DNA of 64,000 nucleotides, from positions 1,178,001 to 1,242,000 of the forward strand of contig NZ_OCMF01000001.1 in NCBI RefSeq assembly GCF_900215295.1. The letters run 5' to 3'. The DNA is from Salinimicrobium sediminis. GTDB lineage: Bacteria > Bacteroidota > Bacteroidia > Flavobacteriales > Flavobacteriaceae. Position 1 is the first letter of the stretch, and every line of letters starts with the position of its first letter. Position numbers and translations under genes: made by a program. Of the stretch, positions 9,201 through 14,801 are shown in pieces. Below the pieces are notes generated by a model. That model saw nothing but the letters and a program-made list of their open reading frames with translations, searched no databases and was not told the origin of the DNA.

Positions 9201-9493
9201 TGAGACTGGAAGACGGAATTCCGTTGAAACAGGCGGTGATCGAAGCCGGGGCTGTAAGGACCACGCCAATCCTCTTAACTGCCGGAACGGTAGTGATCGG
9301 AGCCTTCGTGATCCTCTTCGACCCAATTTTCCAGGGATTGGCGATATCCCTTATGGGAGGTACTATTGTCTCGACTTTCCTAACCCTGTTGGTAGTGCCG
9401 TTGGTGTACTATATGATAGAGAGAAAGAAGTATGAGGACAGGGAGGAGAAACCGGTTGTAACCGAAAAACGAGAAACTGAGGAGGTTATTTAG
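6245..9493 (+). CDS. RND-family efflux pump, inner-membrane subunit (AcrB/MexB superfamily)
   Basis: A 1082-residue protein with the duplicated RND architecture: an N-terminal transmembrane helix (~16-36), a large periplasmic porter loop, six helices, then a second half with the same plan. The IPREEEPQIDVP segment after the first helix and the proton-relay pair Asp416-Asp417 in GIVVDDS of the fourth helix are typical. The pump exports substrate by proton antiport through the adaptor and TolC-like partners encoded upstream. HAE-1-like drug pumps and more divergent anion/lipid exporters both fit. Control by the sulfur-stress operator at 3367 suggests a reactive or toxic small molecule, which is inference. 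Confidence 0.93.
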   Translation: MKEGLAGKIAKGFINSKLTVLLMIVFMIVGVYASFLIPREEEPQIDVPMADIFVGYPGASPTEVEQRIIKPLEKMVSNIPGVEYVYSTSMEEQGMLIVQFYVGEDIERSYVKLYNELMKNMDQFPPNVSQPLVKTRAIDDVPVLGLTLWSENYDDYQLRQMANELRHEIEKVEDVSIVNTIGGRDRQLRVVLDKDRMAASGVDLLGVTEKIKASNQQLSSGSFDRNDSEVLVSSGSFLESPQDVENLIVGVNDGQPVYLKQIATVQDGPEISKSYVNFGFGQAIDASEYPGEYPAVTLSVAKRKGADAMKIADVILEKVEHLQTNLIPEDVHVEVTRNYGETASHKVGELLLHLIGAIIAVTLVVMLAMGWRGGLVVFLSVPITFALTLLSYYMLDYTLNRITLFALVFVTGIVVDDSIIIAENMHRHFKMKRLPFKQAALYAINEVGNPTILATFTVIASVLPMAFVSGLMGPYMSPMPIGASIAMILSLFVALTITPYLGFIFLREKEKKGKPVKEAEKGIEDSMIYRVYKRFEEPLIDNKKIRWGFLGLTALLLLGSVALFFTEDVAVKMLPFDNKNEFQVVIDMPEGTTLERTAVVTKEVGQYLSGSEQVVNYQTYIGTSAPITFNGLVRHYDLRGASNTADIQVNLLPKGDRDLQSHDIAKLLRPDIQAIGDKYGANIKLVEVPPGPPVLSTIVAEVYGPDYETQIALADSIQTILHNTEDVVDIDWMVEADQKEYEFEIDKEKAMLNGIAPQQIVYTLNSAMGERAITQLYDEEATQRVGIVLTLDEEEKSSVEDIMNIQIASQSGQMIPIADLVEPKEVLRDKSIYRKNQKRVVYVLADMAGELESPVYAILGMEEKLKEIDMPAGYEISDLYMGQPQYEDDYTVKWDGEWQITLEVFRDLGIAFLGVIVIIYILIVGWFQNFKAPIVMMVAIPLSLIGIVLGHWIMGAFFTATSFIGMIALAGIMVRNSVLLIDFVNLRLEDGIPLKQAVIEAGAVRTTPILLTAGTVVIGAFVILFDPIFQGLAISLMGGTIVSTFLTLLVVPLVYYMIERKKYEDREEKPVVTEKRETEEVI

Positions 9494-9499
9494 TTGTGA

Positions 9500-9541
9500 G
9501 TTGTCGGTTGCAGGTTGCGGGTTGCGGGTTGCGGGTTGCGG
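9500..9541. repeat. GTTGCGG heptamer tract
   Basis: Six 7-bp units: GTTGTCG, GTTGCAG and four exact GTTGCGG (9514-9541). It starts 6 nt after the stop of the pump gene. Confidence 0.85.
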
Positions 9542-9615
9542 GTTCCACTTTCCGCTTTGCCCCTGCCCTAAAGGGAGGCGGAAAGTGTGATGACTAAAAA
9601 ATTTGAAACACAAAA

Positions 9616-9652
9616 TCCCCTTCTCCCCCTTTAGGGGGCCGGGGGGTAAAAG
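9616..9652. repeat. C/G-rich palindromic repeat, copy 2
   Basis: CCCCTTCTCCCCCTTTAGGG followed by GGCCGGGGGG. It matches the block at 4909-4946 apart from one inserted C and a GTAAA/GAAAA change. Confidence 0.6.
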
Positions 9653-9655
9653 GAA

Positions 9656-9704
9656 GTTGCCTGTTGCGGGTTGCGGGTTGCGGGTTGCCAGTTCTTAGTT
9701 CTGA
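9656..9704. repeat. Second GTTGCGG heptamer tract
   Basis: Seven units: GTTGCCT, three exact GTTGCGG (9663-9683), GTTGCCA, GTTCTTA, GTTCTGA. It is separated from the first tract by the palindrome at 9616, so the two are independent arrays of the same heptamer. Confidence 0.8.
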
Positions 9705-9711
9705 TTATAAA

Positions 9712-9763
9712 ACGAATGTCATGCTGAGCCCGACCGCGACAGCGGGAGGAAGGTCGAAGCGCT
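9712..9763. repeat. Dispersed intergenic repeat, copy 2
   Basis: Begins ACGAATGTCATGCTGAGCCC and ends GGTCGAAGCGCT, the same termini as the element at 4804-4877 but about 20 nt shorter. Confidence 0.65.
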
Positions 9764-9800
9764 TATGATCACAATGTTGAAATTTTAAACGAGTTGAGAT

Positions 9801-9870
9801 CCGACAACCGACAACCGACAACCGAGAACCGATAACCTTGAACTTTAAACCTTGAACATTAAACCCAAAA
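9801..9870. repeat. Heptamer tract CCGACAA grading into CCTTGAA, ending at a start codon
   Basis: Ten units in one unbroken 7-bp phase: CCGACAA three times, CCGAGAA, CCGATAA, CCTTGAA, CTTTAAA, CCTTGAA, CATTAAA, CCCAAAA. The next codon but one is the ATG at 9873. TTGTCGG, the complement of CCGACAA, opens the tract at 9500, so related heptamers occur in both orientations. Confidence 0.8.
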
Positions 9871-9872
9871 AG

Positions 9873-10178
9873 ATGAAATTACTAATAGTCACCAGCGTAG
9901 TCGCCTTTCAAAAAGACGTACTAAAGCTGTTCAAAAAAGCAAATATTGAAGCCTTTAGTTCTTCGGAAATAGACGGCTACAAGAATGGAAATTCCCTGGT
10001 CGCCACCCAAAGCTGGTTTCCCGGGGAAAAAGGCGGCAATGAGTCCGTCATGTTGTTCTCCTTTACCGAAGAGGAAAAGATCGACGATCTTTTCAAGTAC
10101 CTGAAGGAGTACAATGAGCACCTGGAAACAAATAATCCTGTACGTGCAGTGGTCCTACCCATAGAACGATCACTTTAA
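9873..10178 (+). CDS. Small PII-like protein associated with the RND operon
   Basis: The ATG at 9873 gives 101 residues; an in-frame TTG at 9852 lies inside the heptamer tract and is unlikely. The pattern of an opening strand MKLLIVTSV, a helix, a loop rich in Gly/Asn, strand VMLFSF, helix and closing strand RAVVLPIE is that of the PII/DUF3240-like alpha-beta ferredoxin fold. No characteristic nucleotide-binding motif could be confirmed. Small PII-like proteins are known neighbours of RND metal pumps, where a sensory or regulatory role is suspected. Here the link rests only on position directly after the pump. Family call moderate, function open. Confidence 0.6.
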   Translation: MKLLIVTSVVAFQKDVLKLFKKANIEAFSSSEIDGYKNGNSLVATQSWFPGEKGGNESVMLFSFTEEEKIDDLFKYLKEYNEHLETNNPVRAVVLPIERSL

Positions 10179-10227
10179 CAATTATCAATGATCAATGATC
10201 AATAAACAATAAACCATAAACAACAAA
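10179..10227. repeat. CAATGAT/CAATAAA heptamer tract immediately after a stop codon
   Basis: Seven units: CAATTAT, CAATGAT twice, CAATAAA twice, CCATAAA, CAACAAA. It begins at the first base after the TAA of the PII-like gene. Confidence 0.8.
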
Positions 10228-10239
10228 AAACTAGAAATT

Positions 10240-10458
10240 ATGCTAAACAGAGTAATACGCGGTATCGCCGGAACATTTATCCTTATCAGCCTGCTTCTGG
10301 CAGTTTATGTAAATATCAACTGGTTGTGGTTTACAGCTTTTGTTGGGTTCAACTTATTACAAAGCTCGCTTACCCGTTGGTGTTTGATGGAAGATATCCT
10401 GAAGAAATTCGGGATAAAGGAGGAAAAAGCACAATTGCAGAAGTCCGGTTCAGAGTAA
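10240..10458 (+). CDS. DUF2892 (YgaP-type) small membrane protein
   Basis: 72 residues with the RxxRxxAG start and two hydrophobic helices (~8-22 and ~27-45) that define DUF2892, the membrane domain found fused to rhodanese in E. coli YgaP. Another DUF2892 protein is encoded at 13765 beside two rhodaneses, so the family occurs twice in the same functional setting. It lies downstream of the efflux genes in the same direction and is likely cotranscribed. The molecular role is unknown. Confidence 0.75.
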   Translation: MLNRVIRGIAGTFILISLLLAVYVNINWLWFTAFVGFNLLQSSLTRWCLMEDILKKFGIKEEKAQLQKSGSE

Positions 10459-10722
10459 TGAATTAAGATTATGAGTTGTGTAATTCATTGGAGATGCGGG
10501 TTGTGAGTTACTTGCCCACCGAAGCTTTAACGAAGGAGGGCGGGTTGCACTTTCCGCCTCCCTTAAGATTCGATAGGTATCGGGGTAATGCGGATAGTGC
10601 AACGATCGAAATCTCCCTTTCCTTAGGATTTATTCAGAATTCGGCTGAAAATTCCGGAACATGACGAATCGCATGTTTCGGGAATCGGCGGTTTCATAAA
10701 TTAACCTGTTAAACCATTTCCT
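10459..10722. other. Repeat-rich intergenic region without a credible gene
   Basis: Holds a second copy of the CCGAAGCTTTARCGAAGG core (10519-10536) within inverted C/G runs, and an inverted repeat CCGGAACATG (10654-10663) / CATGTTTCGG (10672-10681) with one G-T pair that may be an operator or attenuator for the cytochrome gene. A 62-codon ORF at 10476 is made of repeat sequence and is not credited. Confidence 0.55.
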
Positions 10723-11742
10723 ATGAAAAATCTTCTTTTCCCCTTTTTTGCTCTTTTCCTCCTCGCCGGATGCCAGGAAAGGAAAGTCGAATATTCAACT
10801 CCGGAAACAGCTGAACTCCGAATTCCGGCCAGGCAGCAGGAACATCCCGGTAAAAAACTGATGGAAACCTACTGTTATACCTGTCACAGTCCTACTGCAC
10901 CAATGATGGATGGCAGAATAGGTCCGCCAATGGCGGCTGTAAAGGCGCATTATTTAATGAGTGATCCGTCCCGGGAGGAATTTGTGCAACAAATCGTCGC
11001 CTTTGTGGAGGAACCATCCGCAGACAAATCCAAAATGCGGGGAGCAATTAACCGCTTTGGACTCATGCCTTACCAGGAATTTCCCGATGGTACCGTAGAA
11101 AAGATCGCCGAATACATTTTCGAATATCAGATCGAAGAACCCGAATGGTTCGCTGAACATTGGAAACAAGGCCCCGGCGAAGGAATATACCGTCAGCAGG
11201 GTAGAGGTATGGGCCAAGGAATGGGACAGGGACAGGGTCCGGGCAAAGGCATGGGCATGCAGGGACAAAATGCTGCTGACAGAGGCTTGAAGATCGCACT
11301 GCAAACCAAACAATTTTTAGGTCAGAATTTGATGGGAGCCATTCAGAAAGAAGGGACCCTTCACGCTTTGGAGTTTTGTAATGTGGAAGCTATGCCGCTT
11401 ACCGCTTCCATGGCCGAAAAATATAAGGTCTCTATACAGCGGGTTTCAGATAAGAACCGGAATCCGCAGAATCAAGCCACTCCCGAAGAAGATGCGTTGA
11501 TCGATCTTTTTACCCACCAGATTAGTGCAGGTAAAGATCCGCAGCCGCTCTTAATTCCTGAAAATGGTACTACCCGCTTCTATTATCCCATAGTCACCAA
11601 CAGCATGTGCCTTCAATGCCACGGAAAACCAGGGGACATTGAGCCGCAGGTAAAAGAAAAGATCCTGAAATTGTATCCGCAGGACAAGGCCATAGGATAT
11701 ACAGAAAACGAGGTGCGCGGGATATGGAAGATCGAGTTCTAA
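10723..11742 (+). CDS. Two-haem lipoprotein: cytochrome c domain plus DUF3365 haem domain
   Basis: A 339-residue lipoprotein (lipobox LAGC, Cys17). Residues ~40-135 form a class I cytochrome c domain with CYTCH at 51-55. A linker of ~25 residues made almost only of Gly, Met and Gln (~160-187) follows, then a DUF3365 (Tll0287-like) domain with CLQCH at 296-300. Both CxxCH motifs should bind covalent haem, so the protein is a periplasm-facing electron carrier or redox sensor tethered to a membrane. It lies at the 3' end of the efflux gene string but after a repeat-rich gap and possibly with its own promoter. The Met-rich linker could bind metal; this is speculation. Confidence 0.85.
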   Translation: MKNLLFPFFALFLLAGCQERKVEYSTPETAELRIPARQQEHPGKKLMETYCYTCHSPTAPMMDGRIGPPMAAVKAHYLMSDPSREEFVQQIVAFVEEPSADKSKMRGAINRFGLMPYQEFPDGTVEKIAEYIFEYQIEEPEWFAEHWKQGPGEGIYRQQGRGMGQGMGQGQGPGKGMGMQGQNAADRGLKIALQTKQFLGQNLMGAIQKEGTLHALEFCNVEAMPLTASMAEKYKVSIQRVSDKNRNPQNQATPEEDALIDLFTHQISAGKDPQPLLIPENGTTRFYYPIVTNSMCLQCHGKPGDIEPQVKEKILKLYPQDKAIGYTENEVRGIWKIEF

Positions 11743-11801
11743 CCCAAATGGATCAGGAGAAAACAGATTAATCCTGAGGCTGAGGAATTTATTTAAATGC
11801 T

Positions 11802-11884
11802 GCTGAAAATATATTGGACATCCCCTTGGTCCTTTATATTCAAGGCTGCCTGAGAATATATTCTTTTCAGCCTCTTTTTCTTTT
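11802..11884 (+). terminator. Possible terminator after the cytochrome gene
   Basis: GCTGAAAA (11802-11809) is complementary to TTTTCAGC (11864-11871), followed by CTCTTTTTCTTTT. The loop is long and contains smaller hairpins, so this is a moderate call. Confidence 0.4.
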
Positions 11885-11913
11885 AGAAAATCATCGATGG
11901 GGCCACTTGTTCT

Positions 11914-11957
11914 GTAATAAATGTTACTGCTCCTTCCGGGTTTAAGGATTAACTTTA
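11914..11957 (+). promoter_or_regulatory. Racemase promoter with Crp/Fnr-like operator
   Basis: Operator GTAATAAATGTTAC at 11914-11927 (one change from the palindrome) and a -7-like element TAACTTTA at 11950-11957, exactly 22 bp downstream. The expected start is near 11961, 13 nt before the ATG. Confidence 0.65.
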
Positions 11958-11973
11958 GTAGAAATTGAAGCCC

Positions 11974-12660
11974 ATGAAAAAGATCGGACTTATAGGTGGT
12001 ACCTCCTGGCATTCCACAATTGTTTACTACAGGTTGATCAACGAGCTGGTAGGGGAGAGGATCGGGTCGCAGGCGAATCCGGAGCTGCTCATCTACAGTC
12101 TCAACATTGAACTTATGCGGGAGCAGAATAAAGAAAAGATCAACAATAAATACCTCGGAATTGCCCGCACATTAGAGACTGCAGGGGCCGAAGCTTTGGT
12201 GATCTGTGCCAATACGCCGCACATGGTGTATGATTTCGTGCAACCGCAAATCGATATTCCAATCCTTCATATCGCTGATGCTATTGGAAAAGAAGCCCAT
12301 AGTTCCGGACTTAAAACTCTGGGCCTGCTGGGGAACAGGCCTACCATGACAGGTGATTTCATTTCGGAATACCTCAAAAATAACTACGGCATTAGAACCA
12401 TAATTCCTGATGCTCAATTCATAGATCAAAACCATCATTACGTGTCTGCCGAACTTACGCAGGGAATATTCTCTGATAAGGCTAAAGAATTTTTCATGGA
12501 ACAAATGGAGCTGCTGAAGCAAAAGGGAGCAGAAGGGATCATTCTTGGCTGTACCGAACTGCCGATGCTCATAGAGACTTCAGATTTTGACCTGCCAATG
12601 ATGGCAACCACCCAACTACATGCACAAATGGCTGCAGATTTTATTCTTTCTGATAATTAA
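11974..12660 (+). CDS. Aspartate/glutamate racemase family protein
   Basis: The ATG at 11974 is preferred over the in-frame TTG at 11965 because the predicted transcript starts near 11961. 228 residues: N-terminal GLIGGTSW, first catalytic Cys78 in VICANTPH and second Cys193 in LGCTELPM, the pair that removes and returns the alpha-proton in PLP-independent amino-acid racemases. RacD/YgeA-type enzymes act on aspartate, glutamate or related amino acids; the substrate cannot be assigned here. The gene is monocistronic, with its own Crp/Fnr-like operator, so it appears to belong to the sulfur-stress regulon. Two reactive cysteines in the active site make it a plausible sulfide/persulfide target, which is inference. 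Confidence 0.85.
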   Translation: MKKIGLIGGTSWHSTIVYYRLINELVGERIGSQANPELLIYSLNIELMREQNKEKINNKYLGIARTLETAGAEALVICANTPHMVYDFVQPQIDIPILHIADAIGKEAHSSGLKTLGLLGNRPTMTGDFISEYLKNNYGIRTIIPDAQFIDQNHHYVSAELTQGIFSDKAKEFFMEQMELLKQKGAEGIILGCTELPMLIETSDFDLPMMATTQLHAQMAADFILSDN

Positions 12661-12757
12661 ACTTTTTTGTGCTCCAAATTCACATAAGATTAATACCGGG
12701 ATTTTCGCCTAAAGCTTTAAAAGAGTTAAATTTAAGGGAATTAAAAAAAATTGAATT

Positions 12758-13147
12758 ATGAGTTATTATTTTTCAAAGGTCCTCGACACCTCATTTGAAG
12801 AGGCCATAGATAAAGTTACAAAGGAATTAAAGGAAGAAGGTTTTGGGATTCTTACTGAAATTGACGTAAAAGAAACTTTTAAAAAGAAACTTGATGTGGA
12901 TTTCAGGAAGTACAGGATCCTGGGAGCCTGCAATCCGCAGCTGGCGCACAAGGCTATCTCTGCGGAAAGTAAGATAGGGACCATGCTGCCCTGTAACGTC
13001 ATTGTTCAGGAAACCCAAAACGGGAAAACTGAAGTTTCTGCAGTAGATCCTGTTGCCTCCATGAGTGCGGTTGAAAATAAAGATCTGGGAGGGATTGCCG
13101 GCGAAGTTCGGGAGAAGCTTAAGACCGTAATAGAACGCCTCAATTAG
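12758..13147 (+). CDS. DUF302 domain protein
   Basis: 129 residues; the whole protein matches DUF302: N-terminal helix after the start strand, FGILTEIDVKETFKKKL, the YRILGACNPQLAHKAI core and MLPCNVIV. The Cys of GACNP is conserved in the family. The protein is soluble, without a signal peptide. DUF302 proteins are often found near rhodaneses and other sulfur genes in bacteria, but the biochemistry is not established. It is convergent with the OsmC gene across a shared terminator. No GTAAC operator is seen upstream; control is unclear. Confidence 0.8.
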   Translation: MSYYFSKVLDTSFEEAIDKVTKELKEEGFGILTEIDVKETFKKKLDVDFRKYRILGACNPQLAHKAISAESKIGTMLPCNVIVQETQNGKTEVSAVDPVASMSAVENKDLGGIAGEVREKLKTVIERLN

Positions 13148-13221
13148 ATCCCTTTTTAGAGAAGTCAAAAAAGGAAAAAAACTACACCTGATCTTTTCCT
13201 TATTAAAAATATTCAGCAAAA

Positions 13222-13254
13222 AAATCCCGGATGCCGCTAAGGAATCCGGGATTT
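13222..13254. terminator. Bidirectional terminator between DUF302 and OsmC genes
   Basis: Perfect 11-bp stem AAATCCCGGAT (13222-13232) / ATCCGGGATTT (13244-13254) with an 11-nt loop, placed between convergent genes. Confidence 0.8.
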
Positions 13255-13277
13255 GGTCTGGTATATATAGAAGGTGG

Positions 13278-13727
13278 TTATGCAGTTTGATTTTCTGCTA
13301 TCAGCACTTTTGTTTCCAAATGAACTTCAGAAGTTATGGAGTTCGAAATTAAACAAGCTTTCTCTGCTTTGATCATGACCTTTTCTGCCTTTTCCCTGTC
13401 ATCCTCGTTTGGAATGGTGAGTACGGGCCTGAGAAAGACCTCTGTCATGGCAAATTTTCCTTCTTTCTTGTCTAAAATACCTTCTGCAGGGCAGGTAAGG
13501 CTAATAAATTCCAGGTTGGAATTTTCGGCAATAGCTAAAAAAGTGGTCATAAAACAGCTGTTTACGGCAGCGGTGAAAAGATGTTCCGGAGACCAGATCC
13601 CGGGCATTCCTTTGGGAAATTCGGGCGGAGTTGCTACTTCAACTTTTTGATCAAGAACCGGGGAAGAAATTTCCCCTTTTCGGTCCATTTTCCATTCAAG
13701 GTCTACGTGATATTTATGTGCTTCCAT
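13278..13727 (-). CDS. OsmC/Ohr-family peroxiredoxin-like protein
   Basis: 149 residues of the OsmC fold with the two family cysteines: Cys58 in AVNSCFMTTF and Cys125 in KACLISNS. OsmC/Ohr enzymes reduce organic hydroperoxides through this thiol pair, and some also act on persulfides. The C-terminal position and spacing of the second Cys suit the OsmC-like subgroup. It is downstream of the DUF2892-rhodanese genes on the same strand (37-nt gap to 13765) and so is probably the last gene of the operon starting at the 14652 promoter. That context points to sulfane-sulfur or thiol stress. Confidence 0.85.
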   Translation of the reverse strand: MEAHKYHVDLEWKMDRKGEISSPVLDQKVEVATPPEFPKGMPGIWSPEHLFTAAVNSCFMTTFLAIAENSNLEFISLTCPAEGILDKKEGKFAMTEVFLRPVLTIPNEDDREKAEKVMIKAEKACLISNSITSEVHLETKVLIAENQTA

Positions 13728-13764
13728 TGTGTAAGTTTAATTTTAAAGATAAAGCAGGTTTTTT

Positions 13765-13983
13765 CTAATCTTTATGATCTGCATCAGGTTTTACTTCGCA
13801 GTTGCCTGTGGCACAATTTCCTGCCGCACAGCCAAGGCCGAACAACCCCATTGCTGCCGGCCAGGCGCCTAACAGCACTCCTATCCATTGACCTTCAAAT
13901 CCGCTTTGGATGATCACCCACATTCCTATAAAGAGGTAGGCAACACGTGTCCAGGTCCAGTTGTTAAAGATCCTGTTGCTCAT
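13765..13983 (-). CDS. DUF2892 (YgaP-type) small membrane protein
   Basis: 72 residues with two hydrophobic helices (~15-32 and ~38-52) and a Cys-containing tail (GCAAGNCATGNCEVK). Its start overlaps the stop of the rhodanese gene upstream by 4 nt (13980-13983). In E. coli YgaP the same membrane domain is fused to a rhodanese, so the overlapping pair is the split version of a membrane-associated sulfurtransferase. The tail cysteines could accept sulfane sulfur or metal; this is inferred. Confidence 0.8.
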   Translation of the reverse strand: MSNRIFNNWTWTRVAYLFIGMWVIIQSGFEGQWIGVLLGAWPAAMGLFGLGCAAGNCATGNCEVKPDADHKD

Positions 13984-14300
13984 CTTCCAATTTTACTGTT
14001 AAGCCCGGTCCAGCTTCCGCCGTTGTAAACATTGGTGTAACCCCGGGATTTTAATAAACTTTTTGCTGAAGCACTTCGCATCCCCGAAGCACAACAGGTA
14101 ATAATAGGCTTATTTTTATCTTTAGGGATCCCTGGACTGGTATTCAGGTTGGACAATGGGATATTTTTAGAACCCTTAATATGTCCGCCTGCATATTCCG
14201 CTTTGGTTCTCACATCAACGATCACTCCGCCTTCTTTTAGCATCTGATTATAATCCGGGGCAGGGGCAAACCCCATCAATTCTTTTAGTTTATCGAACAT
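13980..14300 (-). CDS. Single-domain rhodanese sulfurtransferase
   Basis: 106 residues. The active-site loop is CCASGMRS, with the catalytic Cys at 70 (C-A-S-G-M-R-S) and an extra Cys69 before it. CH2A motif DVRTKAEYAGGHIKGS. It transfers sulfane sulfur through a Cys persulfide and is cytoplasmic. It starts 1 nt after the stop of the next rhodanese and overlaps the DUF2892 gene, so it is the middle gene of a tightly packed operon. Confidence 0.9.
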   Translation of the reverse strand: MFDKLKELMGFAPAPDYNQMLKEGGVIVDVRTKAEYAGGHIKGSKNIPLSNLNTSPGIPKDKNKPIITCCASGMRSASAKSLLKSRGYTNVYNGGSWTGLNSKIGR

Positions 14301-14301
14301 A

Positions 14302-14586
14302 CTATGCTTCTTGTGAGGTTAGATAATTTACTTCCAGCCATGATCCGCCGTTAAGACAGTTTACTCCCTGCCGGCTTAGATAATCTGCAGCCTGTCCGCT
14401 TCTCATTCCCGAGGCGCAACATAAGATCAATGGGGCTTCCATTTCCCTTAGATCATTGATCCTGTCCGGAATTTCATTTAATGGAATATTTACAGCTCCG
14501 GACACACTTCCTCCCATAAATTCTCCACGGGTTCGTACATCTACTACGGTTCCTTTGTTGTTTTTTATAATTTCTTCTCTACTCAT
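14302..14586 (-). CDS. Single-domain rhodanese sulfurtransferase
   Basis: 94 residues; active loop CCASGMRS with catalytic Cys57 and a neighbouring Cys56. It is a paralogue of the downstream rhodanese with the same doubled cysteine, perhaps from tandem duplication. It is the first gene of the rhodanese-rhodanese-DUF2892-OsmC operon; transcription is expected from about 14648 under a Crp/Fnr-like operator. Confidence 0.9.
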   Translation of the reverse strand: MSREEIIKNNKGTVVDVRTRGEFMGGSVSGAVNIPLNEIPDRINDLREMEAPLILCCASGMRSGQAADYLSRQGVNCLNGGSWLEVNYLTSQEA

Positions 14587-14651
14587 TTATATGATATTTA
14601 AGTAAGACTTTATTCAATTAAGAAGTATTCCTTCTTTAAAAAATATGAGCA

Positions 14652-14695
14652 CAAATTTACACCCGGGGAAGAGGTTTCACAGTTACTTTTGTTAC
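14652..14695 (-). promoter_or_regulatory. Rhodanese-operon promoter with Crp/Fnr-like operator
   Basis: On the minus strand, operator GTAACAAAAGTAAC (14695-14682, one base off the palindrome), then 22 bp, then -7 box TAAATTTG (14659-14652). Predicted start about 14648. Confidence 0.7.
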
Positions 14696-14746
14696 ATAAG
14701 CTTCCGGTTTTAAGATGGCTTTAAAAGGTTATTTTCAGGAGCAAAA

Positions 14747-14778
14747 AAAAGAGGCTGTCCTGTGGAGCAACCTCTTTC
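14747..14778 (-). terminator. Terminator of the persulfide dioxygenase gene
   Basis: On the minus strand AAAGAGG (14777-14771) pairs with CCTCTTT (14754-14748) and is followed by a T run; it lies 24 nt after the MBL-rhodanese stop. Confidence 0.7.
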
Positions 14779-14801
14779 CAAAAATCCTTTTATCCTGATC
14801 T

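Noticed and set aside
9500-9870. Regular repeats that could be taken for a CRISPR array
   Set aside because: Units are 7 bp with no unique spacers of 25-40 bp and no cas genes in the window.
10476-10664. 62-codon ORF between the DUF2892 and cytochrome genes
   Set aside because: Covers REP-like repeat sequence; no family features or plausible promoter.
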